Positions 11,631 through 21,614 of a stretch of DNA of 64,000 nucleotides are shown here, piece by piece (the stretch's first letter is position 1; each line of letters starts with the position of its first letter). The DNA comes from Ctena decussata (Eukaryota; Mollusca; Bivalvia; Lucinida; Lucinidae). The DNA is taken from positions 25,848,503 through 25,912,502 of the forward strand of contig OZ022511.1 in the NCBI GenBank assembly GCA_963989385.1. The letters are read 5' to 3'. Both the position numbers and the translations under genes were made by a program. The notes under the pieces were generated by a model. The model was not told the origin of the DNA, did not search any database, and saw only the letters and a list, made by a program, of their open reading frames with translations.

Positions 11631-12044
11631 ATCAAAGTTATATATCGTATCTCCAATTTTAACAAAGATATTTTTCATGTCCCACAAGACACATCTCCAT
11701 CAAAATCCAATTCCATGTCTCTTATCAAATGACCCCATAAATATTTTTGATGGTATACAGCATTTCTCAATCAATTTTGTCTATGTCTAAAAGAAACGAA
11801 TAAATCTCACAGATCTTCCGAGATTTATGTTACTGTAACCCTTCTGTATATATTTTTCTAACTCCTGACTGTGACTTATCCACTTAGAACATAATTATAC
11901 CTCAGTTATTAACAGATGTATTAACACTTTTTACCACTATTAATTTTTCAATTAACTCTCCAGAATTAATTAACACTAAATTACTTCCACTTCGCCATTC
12001 CTTGAATTTACCATCAGTAATTCTGTCCTAAGATGTTTTAACCA
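11631..12044. other. Unassigned AT-rich sequence
   Basis: No gene, RNA or repeat family was recognised. Confidence 0.4.
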
Positions 12045-12255
12045 AACTTCTCAACAAACAGAAGATCAAAGGCCATGATCGGATTTTCCAATTTTCTTAG
12101 TGCAGTAAGTGGATTGCTTTCGTTAGCAATACACTCAGGTAATTTGTCAATCACTTCTGTTATAACCACTTCAACAGAATCATTTACTATGGCTAGTTGA
12201 CAGTCACTCTTCCATTACTATCATTGTCTATGACAACTTCACTGACAGTGTGTAC
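12045..12255 (-). pseudogene. Decayed coding-like segment
   Basis: On the minus strand, VHTVSEVVIDNDSNGRVTVN leads to stop codons, then another frame gives about 48 open codons ending at about 12045, including NDSVEVVITEVIDKLPEC and NPLTALRKLENPIMAFDLLF before a TAA. The composition is protein-like and acidic, similar to the segment at 9000-9670. No domain is recognised. It could be an eroded exon or chance. Confidence 0.3.
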
Positions 12256-12310
12256 CGTAATACATCTATGAATTGGGACACCTTGAAATTACTTAATATT
12301 TCGGGACACC
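12256..12310. mobile_element. TIR-G-like terminal sequence beside Pal-A
   Basis: TACCGTAATACATCTATGAA followed by TTGGGACACCTTGAAATTA resembles the TIR-G end. It lies ~75 bp left of the Pal-A copy at 12385, in the same arrangement as at 9627. Confidence 0.5.
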
Positions 12311-12384
12311 TTGATCAATTATTGTAATTACTCTGAAGTTTGATTCAGTTTTGTTTTAATTTTGTTACATGTCAAATTGGAATG

Positions 12385-12452
12385 GCAAACAATGCAGACC
12401 CTGATCAGACTGCTCCTGTAGGAGCAGTCTGATCTGGGTCTACCTTGTTTGC
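12385..12452. mobile_element. Pal-A palindrome
   Basis: GCAAACAATGCAGACCCTGA pairs with CTGGGTCTACCTTGTTTGC around CAGACTGCTCCTGTAGGAGC. Confidence 0.85.
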
Positions 12453-12557
12453 TCAGTCAAATCTGTCCCAGTAATAACCATTTCTAGGGTACCTTGAAGG
12501 CAAAATGAAATAAAATATCCTAACTGCCCAATCAAAATGACATTAACACCTCCGGTC

Positions 12558-12806
12558 TCAGGAGCAATGATCCTTTAATGTTGACGATCCGACATGGGAC
12601 AGTTCGGTAAACTCACTTTTTCTTTTCTTTAAGTCCCTTAATTCATTGTCTATTTTATGTTCTAGGTCTTTCAATTTTAATTTCAGTGTCAGTAAACTCG
12701 CATTATCCTTGCCTAACTCTTTGTCTCTCCCATCCATTTTAATTTCAGTATCAGACATATTGGCAAACTCACTTACCGTTTTCGGATTCAGTAACGATAG
12801 AGACAA
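12558..12806 (-). pseudogene. Coiled-coil-like open segment, coding status uncertain
   Basis: An 82-codon open stretch on the minus strand starts with ATG at 12806 and ends in a stop at 12558. The residues are strongly charged, with a leucine-spaced stretch around residues 43-65 (LKLKLKDLEHKIDNELRDLK), which looks like a coiled coil. The DNA holds an internal partial duplication: GATACTGAAATTAAAATGG and GACACTGAAATTAAAATTG. A GTAAGTGAG donor-like site lies near its 5' part. No family is recognised. It may belong with the decayed minus-strand segments at 12045-12255 and 9000-9670. Confidence 0.3.
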
Positions 12807-12860
12807 GCAGCGTAGACCCTAATCAGAATGGTCAAACCTATCTGTCCCAATACTTACAAT
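12805..12860. mobile_element. Pal-A half copy
   Basis: AAGCAGCGTAGACCCTAATC resembles one Pal-A arm. The flank CAAACCTATCTGTCCCAATA resembles flanks of other Pal-A copies. Confidence 0.4.
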
Positions 12861-13423
12861 TCTATGGTATTGCAGGTAGTGAAAGGTGACAATAGTAATG
12901 TGTAAACATGCAATAAAATTTAATAAGATTGAAAGATAAAAATCACTTAAACTGTCTCTGAGAGCTGTGCTTTTCTTAATAAATTTGGCTTAATTCTTTC
13001 ATGCAATATTATGCCATCTGCTTACAATGTCCTTCGTTTATGGACGAGGTCACATATAATCTTGTTTTTGGGACTATACAAGTCCCTACATACTGAGGTA
13101 TCAACCTAACAACACAATCCAATTTGTGAAATGGGCCCCTCTCATACAGGCACACGACTACCCAGTACATACAAAACTTCTTATAAATCTAGTTTGCACC
13201 AGTGATGAAACAATTAAAAATTTGAAGCTATACAAAATACCAATGAAAAGTTTTATCCATTTAATATCTCTTTTTAAAAGAGACTCGAAACAAGTTTCAA
13301 AAACATATTGTCTATCCGATCCACAGAATCATTAGTATTGATAACGAAACTCTAATTGTCAATAACGATTTGAACAAACTGATTTTACTAACACTGGTTT
13401 GTCAAAAAAACATTGGCAGAATA
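12861..13423. other. Unassigned AT-rich sequence
   Basis: A 69-codon open stretch at 13126-13335 has no recognisable feature. Nothing else was seen. Confidence 0.4.
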
Positions 13424-13489
13424 GCAAACAGTGTAGACCCTGATCAGACTGCTCCTAGGAGCAGTCTAAATTGGGTCTATACTGCCTGC
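13424..13489. mobile_element. Pal-A palindrome
   Basis: GCAAACAGTGTAGACCCTGA pairs with TTGGGTCTATACTGCCTGC around GACTGCTCCTAGGAGCAGTC. Confidence 0.85.
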
Positions 13490-13789
13490 TCAGAGAGGTC
13501 TGTATAGGATAGACAGAATAAATATTGAAAAATTAAATCAATCCAGTGGAAAATTGCTATGTACACAATAAAATAATAGAGACTGGTAACATTTCTCTGT
13601 TGCTGGAGAGTTCTCCGATCAATGGGCACGTTCAGAATAAAGATCTCACTCCGACGTTAAACAAAAACTAAAACGTTAATATTAGGATAGATAAAGTAAC
13701 CGATTCCGGCAAAGCTCAGTTAGGGACCAATGAATCAATAATGTATTCAGAAATTATTGGTGTCACATGAAACGGTAATTTAGGGCATG

Positions 13790-13930
13790 TGTGAATTGGG
13801 CAGACTCAGATCAGTCTGCATATCTGTGTAGTGTGAACAGAGTCTTTATTCCCTTATGGCATTTCCTGTAGAATCTAAAAAGTGAAAATAAAGACTGATC
13901 AGTCTGTGCAGGCAGATCTGATTATTTTTC
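13790..13930. mobile_element. Pal-E-related inverted repeat with long spacer
   Basis: GACTCAGATCAGTCTGCATA and AGAGTCTTTATTCCC are mirrored by AAATAAAGACTGATCAGTCT and GTGCAGGCAGATCTGA. It is a diverged member of the palindromes containing CAGATCAG. Confidence 0.5.
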
Positions 13931-13968
13931 AGCATAGACATAAATGGTTACTTTTCAAAAATATACCA

Positions 13969-14177
13969 TTAACACTTTAAGCACCAGTGACAAAATAGCA
14001 TAATTTGCAAACAGGGTAGATCCTGATGAGGTGGCTCATAATGAGCCGCCTCATGTGGATCTACACTGTTTGCTCTCTAGTCTTTTACTTCTCAATATGA
14101 ATTATCTTGGACAAGGCATTTTTTCAATTTTTGCAGCCGTAAATTTTGTTGTCTGCTTTTTGGTGCTTAAAGAGTTA
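13969..14177 (+). mobile_element. Pal-B MITE, full length
   Basis: Begins TTAACACTTTAAGCACCAGT and ends TTGGTGCTTAAAGAGTTAA. The central palindrome is GGTGGCTCATAATGAGCCGC. Well preserved. Confidence 0.85.
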
Positions 14178-14289
14178 AAAGAGTTTCCTGATATATGTAA
14201 ATACATTTGTCCCAGTCATCATCAGTACAATTACATTAATATTTTCAGACCTCATCATGAAAATCTCTGAAACAAAAGGTAATTCTAAA

Positions 14290-14760
14290 AATTTCTCCAT
14301 ACATTTTTTACATTTCTCCTGCAGTACAATAGTTTACATTTGACAATACTTTCTCCTGGAAGAAAGTTTTCATTTGAATTGACACTACATATTTCCCCTG
14401 AACAATAGCTTATCGGATGACTGATGATGAACAGACTTCCGATGCTGGGAGGTGCGGCATGGATTCATTCTGCTTAGCTAGCCTCTCTGGACATGACAAA
14501 ACATATTTTCCTTGGACAATGCCTGTTATTTTTTATTTGACAACACAATAATAATTTCTCCTGTATTAAACATATTTTCATCTGACACTACATATTTCTC
14601 CTGAATTTTTTTTTTTTTTTTAACATTCCTGTACAATTTTATTTTTCATTAAGTGGCTGATTTATTTCTCCTCAACAATACTTTTCATTTGACAAAACAT
14701 ATTTCTCCAGAACAATAACATGTATTTTTCAATATGATTTTTTCATTTCACAATGATATC
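14290..14760 (+). repeat. Degenerate minisatellite, ~35-45 bp period
   Basis: Words CATATTTCTCCTGAACAATA and TTTTCATTTGACAATAC recur about nine times with heavy drift. One foreign stretch (about 14405-14505) and a T-run interrupt the array. Period and copy number are approximate. Confidence 0.55.
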
Positions 14761-15936
14761 TATACAATCAGAGCAACCACATCCACAATTTTTTCACATG
14801 AGAATTTATCACGTCCCTTAACAAACAAAATTATTTTACCCTGAACTAATAATCCGAATTTTCTAAAGTCTAATAAAGCTTCATCAATGAACACTGACAG
14901 ATTTCAAATGACATCAAACATTTATTTTTATCCCTGCAAATGACAGAAACACAATCTTCTTTTTTTAATAAGGCAACAATATAAATCCTCTTTGAAGTTC
15001 ATATGGCACAAAAGAGTGCACTAAAGCAGGTTTAATATTTTTTCCAACACCAATAAGATATTTACGATTTTTACTATGCTGGCACCACTGTTCTTGAATG
15101 TGACTCGTTATTGGCGATTGGAGATTGGATTGAATGGATTACGAATGTTTCTTCATAGAGCGTAAAACCCAACACTAAAGTCAACCATTTGGACCATTTA
15201 GACATTTGTACAGGTAAAATTCACAGGTAAGCAAGTACAGAGTAGTTCAACAATATTTAAAACTACTTTGAACAGTATAAGAGGGATGTATGATTTGATT
15301 TGGGATTTCATGGCCCTTTAGTATTTCTGTCATTTTGGAACAGCAGCTACAAGAGTAAGTCTCTGCTCGATATTAACCTGAGTGAAATACTGCTTTTATT
15401 CAAGAACTGAGGTACTATTTTGAGCTTTTCTTAGGGGATGGTAAACATAAGCCTAGTTTAATGTCCGTGAAGGTCTGTGAAGATGGCATACATTATTTAA
15501 AGAACAGAGACACTAGTATTTAAGAACAGAGACTAAAAGTACCCTTTAAGTCAGACTGGAACACCAGATGCTGAGATTTCTCTACGACAACTGGCACTAA
15601 GGTGAACAACACGGAAGTTCATCAACTCTAGACTTCGGGACATCATTTTACTGGCTAATAATGCACCAAAAGTGGCCACTTCATCTCAGCCTTGTTTTTT
15701 TATCAAGAAATGAATGCAACAAGTCTATAAAGGCTTCATTTAAGGCATTAATGCTATAAGAGCATTAACATTGAAAATATTTAAGTCATTTGAGGAAGTG
15801 GTATTAAACAATGAATCACTATTTGCAATGCGTTTTTTCCCACACAGGCTCAAAATGACCAGGCATGCATCTATTTACGCTGAATAATTTTTTACTGTTC
15901 CTGGTCTGCTAGGGTCAGTTGAAAAGTAACTTGTGG
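14761..15936. other. Unassigned sequence
   Basis: No gene, RNA gene or known repeat family was recognised over this 1.2 kb. Confidence 0.45.
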
Positions 15937-16170
15937 TTTTAGCACTTACAGCACCAAAAATGAAAATACAGTTGTTGAATTTGCAAACAGCGTAAATCCA
16001 GATGAGGCAGCTCATAATGAGCCCCCTCATCTGGATTTACACTCTTTGCTCTCTAGTCTTTAATTTCTCATTATGACATATAGCTTAATGGACGCAACAT
16101 TTTTTTTTTCAAATTTTGCGGATGTAAATTTTGTTTTCTGCTTTTTTAACCCTTTAAGGGTTTAACTGAT
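15937..16170 (+). mobile_element. Pal-B MITE, diverged
   Basis: GCAAACAGCGTAAATCCAGA pairs with CTGGATTTACACTCTTTGC. The right arm (CTCTAGTCTTTAATTTCTCA, then TTTGTTTTCTGCTTTTTTAA) is typical of Pal-B. The ends have drifted. Confidence 0.75.
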
Positions 16171-16336
16171 AATAATAACTGCACCTTCCTTCAAGCTAAT
16201 AGGATAAAAGTTTAGCCACAACAGTGTCCCTTTGAGATACAGTAAAATGCAAATTAATTTGCGTGGATCAGGACTTGTCACAAGTGCTTGACCTTCACTT
16301 TTGCTTTACAATTTGACTCAATATTTCACACTTAAT

Positions 16337-16538
16337 CAGAGCTCTAGATAAGAGGGAGTATTTGGTGATAATTAGGGATAATTTTTGATAATCCTGCATA
16401 AAAACCTATGTTGTGACCCTCATCTGAACCGTCTCGACGAGACGGTTCAGATGAGGGGTCACAACATATGGTTTCAATGAGAAATAAAGAAAATTATCCA
16501 TCAATTATCATCAAATACCCCTCTTATCTAGAGCTCTG
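16337..16538. mobile_element. Pal-F MITE, full length with TSD
   Basis: Starts CAGAGCTCTAGATAAGAGGG and ends CCCTCTTATCTAGAGCTCTG, a near-complete palindrome centred on CCGTCTCGACGAGACGG. The direct repeat CTTAAT at 16331-16336 and 16539-16544 is the apparent TSD. Confidence 0.9.
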
Positions 16539-16667
16539 CTTAATCATCCCATCCCAGCTCATTAACCAAGTTTAATTCTAAATGAATCTGGAGTTAATAA
16601 CTTCATCTATTCACTTCTACCATTAACATCTGTCCTTCCATTCAAATATATTTTTATCAAGAGAAAA

Positions 16668-16787
16668 GGAGCTTTATTTGGACGGACGCTCGGCGCCCCG
16701 TTACTGCGGCTATGGATACGTTCCGCTGAGGTGCGGGGGTAACGTCAATATGAGAATTGAAATATGATGATGATGAGGAGCTTTATT
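16668..16787 (+). mobile_element. 5'-truncated retroposon with (TGA)n tail
   Basis: The direct repeat GGAGCTTTATT at 16668-16678 and 16777-16787 brackets a 98-bp insert ending in ATGATGATGATGA. The insert (GCGGCTATGGATACGTTCCG, then TATGAGAATTGAAAT) is homologous to the outer retroposon at 51332-51527. TSD plus simple-repeat tail indicates target-primed insertion. Confidence 0.8.
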
Positions 16788-16812
16788 ATGGGCTTTTTAA
16801 TACCATAAGTCA

Positions 16813-17060
16813 CAGAGCCAGGACATGACAAAACCAACAAAGTGGCATGTGTGCCTAGCAAAGACTCAGATCAGACTGGGCATCCACCCCGTCTGATCAG
16901 TCTTCCCTTCCGCATGGAGCTAGCTAGACCCTTAACTACTTAGACCCTTTAAGTTCACAGCATAGCCTCTGATAAGACTGGGTGGATGTATAAGCCGATC
17001 CGCATCTTTGCTCAGGGTGCACATATGCCGCTTTATTGGTTCTGTTGTGTCATGCCTCAT
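16813..17060. mobile_element. Pal-D MITE, diverged
   Basis: Left end GAGCCAGGACATGACAAAAC, right end TTGTTGTGTCATGCCTCA. Internal AGACTCAGATCAGACTGGGC and TCTGATAAGACTGGGTGG show the Pal-D layout. Confidence 0.75.
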
Positions 17061-17134
17061 TTTTTGATATGAAGAAATAAGAAAAAAAATTCTCAAAAAT
17101 CATAACTCTCAAAACCTCATTTTATTCATGTGCT

Positions 17135-17472
17135 CATAAGTCAGAGGTCCTGGGTTCGATACACTGTCTGGCCACATACTTTCGTTTCTCCTTCCGCTGA
17201 TTCAAGAAGGGCAGTTGTCAGTTACTGGCAAAAGTATGTGCACTTAGTACTGGTTAACAGCTTAGGAGGTCTAAGCTAACACTGTACACTAATGGACGCA
17301 GTGAACCCTTCCTGAAGGAATAGTCTGAAATGGGTCTTCTTTTCCCATGAATTATGCTATCTACATAATACAAGGCCATGCCAGGAATGGTGTGGTTAGG
17401 TTAACTGACCGTTCCAACATGACCATAGCTGTTTACTGTGGACGTAAAGCAATAAATCAATCAATCAATCAA
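17135..17472 (+). mobile_element. tRNA(CAU-like)-derived SINE, 5'-truncated, with internal insertion
   Basis: Begins inside the tRNA-related head (CATAAGTCAGAGGTCCTGGG) with B box GGTTCGATACA, continues through CACATACTTTCGTTTCTCC, and ends in a (TCAA)n tail. It is flanked by the 13-bp direct repeat TTATTCATGTGCT at 17122-17134 and 17473-17485. Compared with the SINE at 53328-53604, about 100 bp at 17272-17373 are foreign and match the 3' end of the minisatellite element at 18384-18475. Confidence 0.9.
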
Positions 17473-17485
17473 TTATTCATGTGCT

Positions 17486-18017
17486 GAGCATGGAGCATAG
17501 TTGTAATTTGGAAAGTTGTGGTCTGTATGTGTGGGTGAGTGGGTGTTTGGGGTTGGGGGAGGGGGAGGGGGATCGAGGCTTTAAGACTTAATAAACTTTC
17601 AGTATCTTCTCACTGGAAAATTAAAAGTTTTTAGTACAAAGTTAGTTCTGCTTCATTTATTCTTCAAAAGATTATTGGTATATTTTCTGAATCCAAATTG
17701 AAAAGATAAACTAAAAAAAAACAACAAAAAAACAGAAAACAACTAATGAGAATAGCAAAGAGGAGTAACCATCCTATAATCCTCTCTGGTAATAATGTTT
17801 TGCTTAGAAAGACATTCCTGCTTTTGATACAAGTGTGAAATTGTGCTGGTGCTCTTCTTTGATCTTATGATAGAAGACTGTTTCAATTCCCATCTAATAA
17901 CACAAAAATGTTTCATGGTTCCTTAATGAATTTATCATTTTTAGAAGCGCAGAATTCACATAATTGTATCATATTCAAGGAAGTCTCAGGCTCAGCCACT
18001 AAGCTGTATACAGACTT
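17486..18017. other. Unassigned sequence with a G-rich tract
   Basis: 17535-17572 is G-rich (GGGGTTGGGGGAGGGGGAGG). No gene or repeat family was recognised. Confidence 0.45.
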
Positions 18018-18475
18018 GGCTCACTGTGTCCATTCGTGTACGCTTATAATTGCCAGTTGCACCATACTGGTGCAACCAGCTGTTATAAGTGTACACCAAT
18101 GGACACAGTGAACCCTTCCTAAGTTATAAGTGTAAACCAATGGACACAGTGAAGCCTTCCTGAGTTGTAAGTGTACACTAATGGACACAATGAAGCCTTC
18201 CTGAGTTGTAAGTGTACACTAATGGACACAGTGAAGCCTTCCTGAGTTTTAAGTGTACACTAATGGACACAGTGAAGCCTTCCTGAGTTGTAAGTGTACA
18301 CTAATGGACACAGTGAAGCCTTCCTGAGTTTTAAGTGTACACTAATGGACACAGTGAAGCCTTCCTGAGTTGTAAGTGTACACTAATGGACACAGTGAAG
18401 CCTTCCTGAAGAAATAGTCTGAAATGGATCTTCTTTTCCCATGAATTATGCTATCTACATAATATGAGGCCATGA
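18018..18475 (+). repeat. Palindrome followed by eight 41-bp tandem units
   Basis: CACTGTGTCCATTCGTGTAC at 18025 is mirrored by GTGTACACCAATGGACACAG at 18085 around GCACCATACTGGTGC. The right arm is then repeated about eight times with a 41-bp period (AAGTGTACACTAATGGACAC, then AGTGAAGCCTTCCTGAG). A unique 3' piece follows (TCTTCTTTTCCCATGAATTA). The final unit plus this piece also occurs inside the SINE at 17135-17472. Confidence 0.9.
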
Positions 18476-18927
18476 AAGGGATTTGGGCTTTATATAAAAT
18501 TTGTATATCGTGAACATAATATATTCACGACATTTTCTTCACTGTTGAATTCAACCATAATCATTCATTACTTACGGAAAAATATTTTCAACCTATACTG
18601 GAGACAAAAATATCCAAAACTAATCAAGCATTACACAATCTTACTGATTATTGATTTAGACTGATTGGCTTTTAATTCGTGGGCTCTAACCGCAATATGT
18701 CAAAACCGTAACAAATGATTCACTGAATTTAAAACAAAGACCATGTACGAACATAAAATTTAAGGAAAAAATAAAAGCAATTTTTAAAGTAACCAGTGCA
18801 AAGTACCACAATTACCAAAGATTAAGGGATATCTCAAGGCAAAAGGGCACATCTCCATGTTTTTTCAGCATTTTTGCAGTGGTGAACAACTTTTGTGACT
18901 TCCTGTCTTGCTTTCCTGGACAACAGT
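18476..18927. other. Unassigned AT-rich sequence
   Basis: No gene, RNA or repeat family was recognised. Confidence 0.4.
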
Positions 18928-19060
18928 GGGGTCTCCTATTTAAAAGGAAAGAATTTGCTCTACAGGAGCAAATTCTTTCCTTTTAAAGAGTAAACCTCCA
19001 TAAATATGGGAGGCAAAAATGAAAATGGTAGAGTTGCTTCCCCTGAAAGTGTACTCATTC
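18928..19060. mobile_element. TIR-N-related fragment
   Basis: Palindrome AAAAGGAAAGAATTTGCTC / GAGCAAATTCTTTCCTTTT at 18942-18986, then GGTAGAGTTGCTTCCCCTGA and AAGTGTACTCATTCACC. The same blocks occur in the larger elements at 24750-25125 and 41774-42178. Confidence 0.65.
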
Positions 19061-19117
19061 ACCTAAATCTGTTAATTAAGTAACCCTAACTTTGAACAAG
19101 TTGATTTAATCCATAAA

Positions 19118-19295
19118 GTGACAAAATCAGACAACAAACTTTACGTCTGCAAAATCTGACTCAAAATAGTTTTGTCCAAGTCCAGAAGGCAAACAGTGTT
19201 GATCCAGATAAGGCGGCATTTTACGAGCCGCCTCGTCTCGATCTACACAGTTTGCAAATTCACCTATTCTTGTTTCTTGGCACATTAAGCATTAA
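19118..19295 (-). mobile_element. Pal-B MITE, reverse orientation, diverged
   Basis: CAGACAACAAACTTTACGTC and GTTTTGTCCAAGTCCAGAAG are the Pal-B right arm in reverse complement. The palindrome GCAAACAGTGTTGATCCAGA / TCGATCTACACAGTTTGC follows. Confidence 0.75.
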
Positions 19296-19481
19296 TTTGA
19301 AAAAAACTGCTAGGCAATTATAGGGGCTGATCTGACAGCTTCTTTAGGAACAGATTTGATTTAGCTCAAAATGTCCCAAAACAAATATTCAGGGTCTTTT
19401 GGGTTATCATATAATTATGGTAATTCCATTTTAAGCAATTCCAATCATAAATATTCAGTTTGTAAAACCTATGTAGCATCA

Positions 19482-19672
19482 TACAGCAGAACTTCAATGG
19501 CTCGAACAGTGATGGCTCGTTTACCTCACCTGGCTAGAACTTCGTTGTTCTTGGGCCCCCACAAGTCAGTTTATATAGAAACTATATATAACCCTGGATG
19601 TCTGGAACTACCTTTGGCTAGAATTAATTTTCTTGTTCCCAAGCCTCTTCCAGCCATTAAAGTTCTACTGTA
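19482..19672. mobile_element. TIR-M MITE
   Basis: TACAGCAGAACTTCAATGGC on the left pairs with GCCATTAAAGTTCTACTGTA on the right. Inner GGCTAGAACTTCGTTGTTCT pairs with GGCTAGAATTAATTTTCTTG only partly. A half copy is at 29445-29522. Confidence 0.75.
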
Positions 19673-20044
19673 TTTACATTTGAAGGGGATTTAATTAATT
19701 GTAAAAATTGTCCCAAAATGGCCTGCTTTAATCAGGTTGTGAGGTAATGCGGAAATGGTCTTATAAGTGGCATGGCCCTGACATTATTTTTGAGAGTTTT
19801 AAATCTGGGGGCAAGTCTGCTATGATCTATACAAGTGGGGTGACCTTGACAAAAATCCATTTCTTGAGGCGGTAGGGCAATTTTCTTTCCGATATATCAC
19901 ATTGTTTTCATGAATATTTATGTAAACTAATTCATACATCAAATATTTGGATTCATTGCACACAAGATCAAAGTATTTCCTTTGTGGGATTTTTCTAATA
20001 TTCTATAATCCTTAGAGATTCTGATATTATGTTTTTTCAAGGCA

Positions 20045-20254
20045 TTAATACTTTAAGCACCAGTGACAAAAATAGCATAATTTGCAAACAGCGTAGATTC
20101 TGATGAGGCGGCTCATTATGAGCCGCCTCATCTAGATCTACACTGTTTGCCCTCTAGTCTTTGTATTCTCAATATGAAATGTCTTGGACAAGGCATTTTT
20201 TAAATTTTTGCAGACGTAAATTTTGTCGTCTGCTTTTTGGTGCTTAAAGAGTTA
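20045..20254 (+). mobile_element. Pal-B MITE, full length
   Basis: Starts TTAATACTTTAAGCACCAGT and ends TTTTTGGTGCTTAAAGAGTT. The palindrome GATGAGGCGGCTCATTATGA is intact. Very close to the copies at 6144 and 13969, suggesting relatively recent spread. Confidence 0.88.
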
Positions 20255-20403
20255 TGAGTAAATATCATCCAGAAGACTGGCTACCTGGTATGATAAGTTT
20301 TGAACGAAGATCTTCTGGAAGCAAGGAACATATCAAAGAAATGAAAATAGCAGACACAGTTTCACTGAGTATAATGTATGTTCATGTGCAGAAGACAGTG
20401 CAT

Positions 20404-20534
20404 GCTGAGGCCGGTGCTTAGATTGGGGTAGTCTAAGATTGGGGGTGTTGGCAGTGTTGCAACATTACAATTGTTGCAACATTACATTGTAATCTTGCAA
20501 CACTGCCAACACCCCCAATAGCACCGGCCTCAGC
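20404..20534. mobile_element. TIR-J palindrome
   Basis: GCTGAGGCCGGTGCT pairs with AGCACCGGCCTCAGC. Inner GGGGGTGTTGGCAGTGTTGC pairs with GCAACACTGCCAACACCCCC. A small asymmetry near the left arm (GGGGTAGTCTAAGATTGGGG) is an internal duplication. No second full copy is seen; GCACTGGCCTCGGCAG at 50504 is a possible remnant. Confidence 0.75.
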
Positions 20535-20669
20535 AGAACTCTATTTTCAAACTGACTCACAAGATGAAACAAATTCTGAAGAGATCCAAAGTTTGCAAAA
20601 AGAAAACAGGAGAAATAAACAGCACATTTTTTTGTAGAATTTAGTTGGAAAAAAAATGAAAAAAATTTG

Positions 20670-21255
20670 AAAATAATATAATGATCCATAGCATATGTCA
20701 GGCTGAAAAAAAAACAAAAAAACTATTTTTATTTCATCTGCATATATTATTTTGCACTGGGAGAATGGAATAGCACTGAAAATTCAATTTAATTATTTTT
20801 TGTCTAAACCCTGATAAATCTATATGGTCAGAGGGTTTGAAGCAGAGGCTGGGAGGAAAACAGAAACATACCCGCGCCACCCCTTCTCCACCTTTTTTCT
20901 TGCCCTAGATTTAAGTTCAGTGTTCTATAATTATCATCTTTTAATGTAATTTTAAATAATGACCACCTGACAAGTTTTATCAACCGGACCGATACACTAT
21001 TACAATGTGAGGATCGATTCAAGTCTCTTTTTTTAAAAGTCCAAACTTACTATTACTACCCTCAATATTTGGAAATGGACGTAACCATTTACTGCAAATC
21101 CTAGCTGACTTTTTCTTCTTCTAAATTTAGCTCAATAAGTACATGAAAAATTGCTGTCAGAATATAAATACTGGCAAGCTGTGCAGACCCTGATCAGACT
21201 GCTCCTTGAGGAGCAGTCTGATTTGGGTCTACACTATTTGCCTAGGCACCCCTGT
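20670..21255 (+). repeat. Direct duplication, copy 1
   Basis: About 585 bp is repeated at 21615-22203. Shared marks in order: ATGATCCATAGCATATGT, GAAGCAGAGGCTGGGAGGAA, TATTTGGAAATGGACGTAAC, and a Pal-A palindrome at 21174-21241. Differences are scattered substitutions and A-run length changes. Both copies leave a short minus-strand open frame, but the substitutions there change amino acids freely, so coding is unlikely. Confidence 0.9.
21174..21241. mobile_element. Pal-A palindrome (in duplication copy 1)
   Basis: GCAAGCTGTGCAGACCCTGA pairs with TTGGGTCTACACTATTTGC around GACTGCTCCTTGAGGAGCAG. It was present before the local duplication, because its partner sits in copy 2. Confidence 0.85.
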
Positions 21256-21295
21256 TCCAATTTTCATTTTTCGGGCATTTGTCGGGGTATGGACT

Positions 21296-21363
21296 ACGTT
21301 GGGCCGTGTGCAAAGTAAGTGAACTCCGAAGGGGTTCACGTGAGCTTTGCAGTCGGCCCAGTG
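21296..21363. repeat. Structured hairpin between the two duplicates
   Basis: GGGCCGTGTGCAAAGTAAGT and GAACTCCGAAGGGGTTCAC fold with GTGAGCTTTGCAGTCGGCCC into a bulged stem-loop of about 60 bp. It has no match elsewhere in the window. It may be a MITE core or a structured RNA; nothing distinguishes these. Confidence 0.5.
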
Positions 21364-21614
21364 TGGTTCGTACATCGATAGACGCCGGAGAGGTTAGGTT
21401 CACTGATAATACTTACATTCTCTCTAATCAATGTTTTATTTGACCTGAAATTTGTGTTAAAGGATCAGAAAAAAAAAAAAAATAAAAACATTTATACGCA
21501 GCTTTTCAATAATGTAAATATTTATAAATAATGTATATAGAATAACATGATATGTAAAAAAATATGGTGTCGGTGTAGGGGTGGAGGAGCCAACAAAAAA
21601 AAATAAATAAAAAA

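Noticed and set aside
13620..13680. SINE 3' end (CCGACGTTAAACAAA)
   Set aside because: Only the short tail-like word is present, with no body or TSD.
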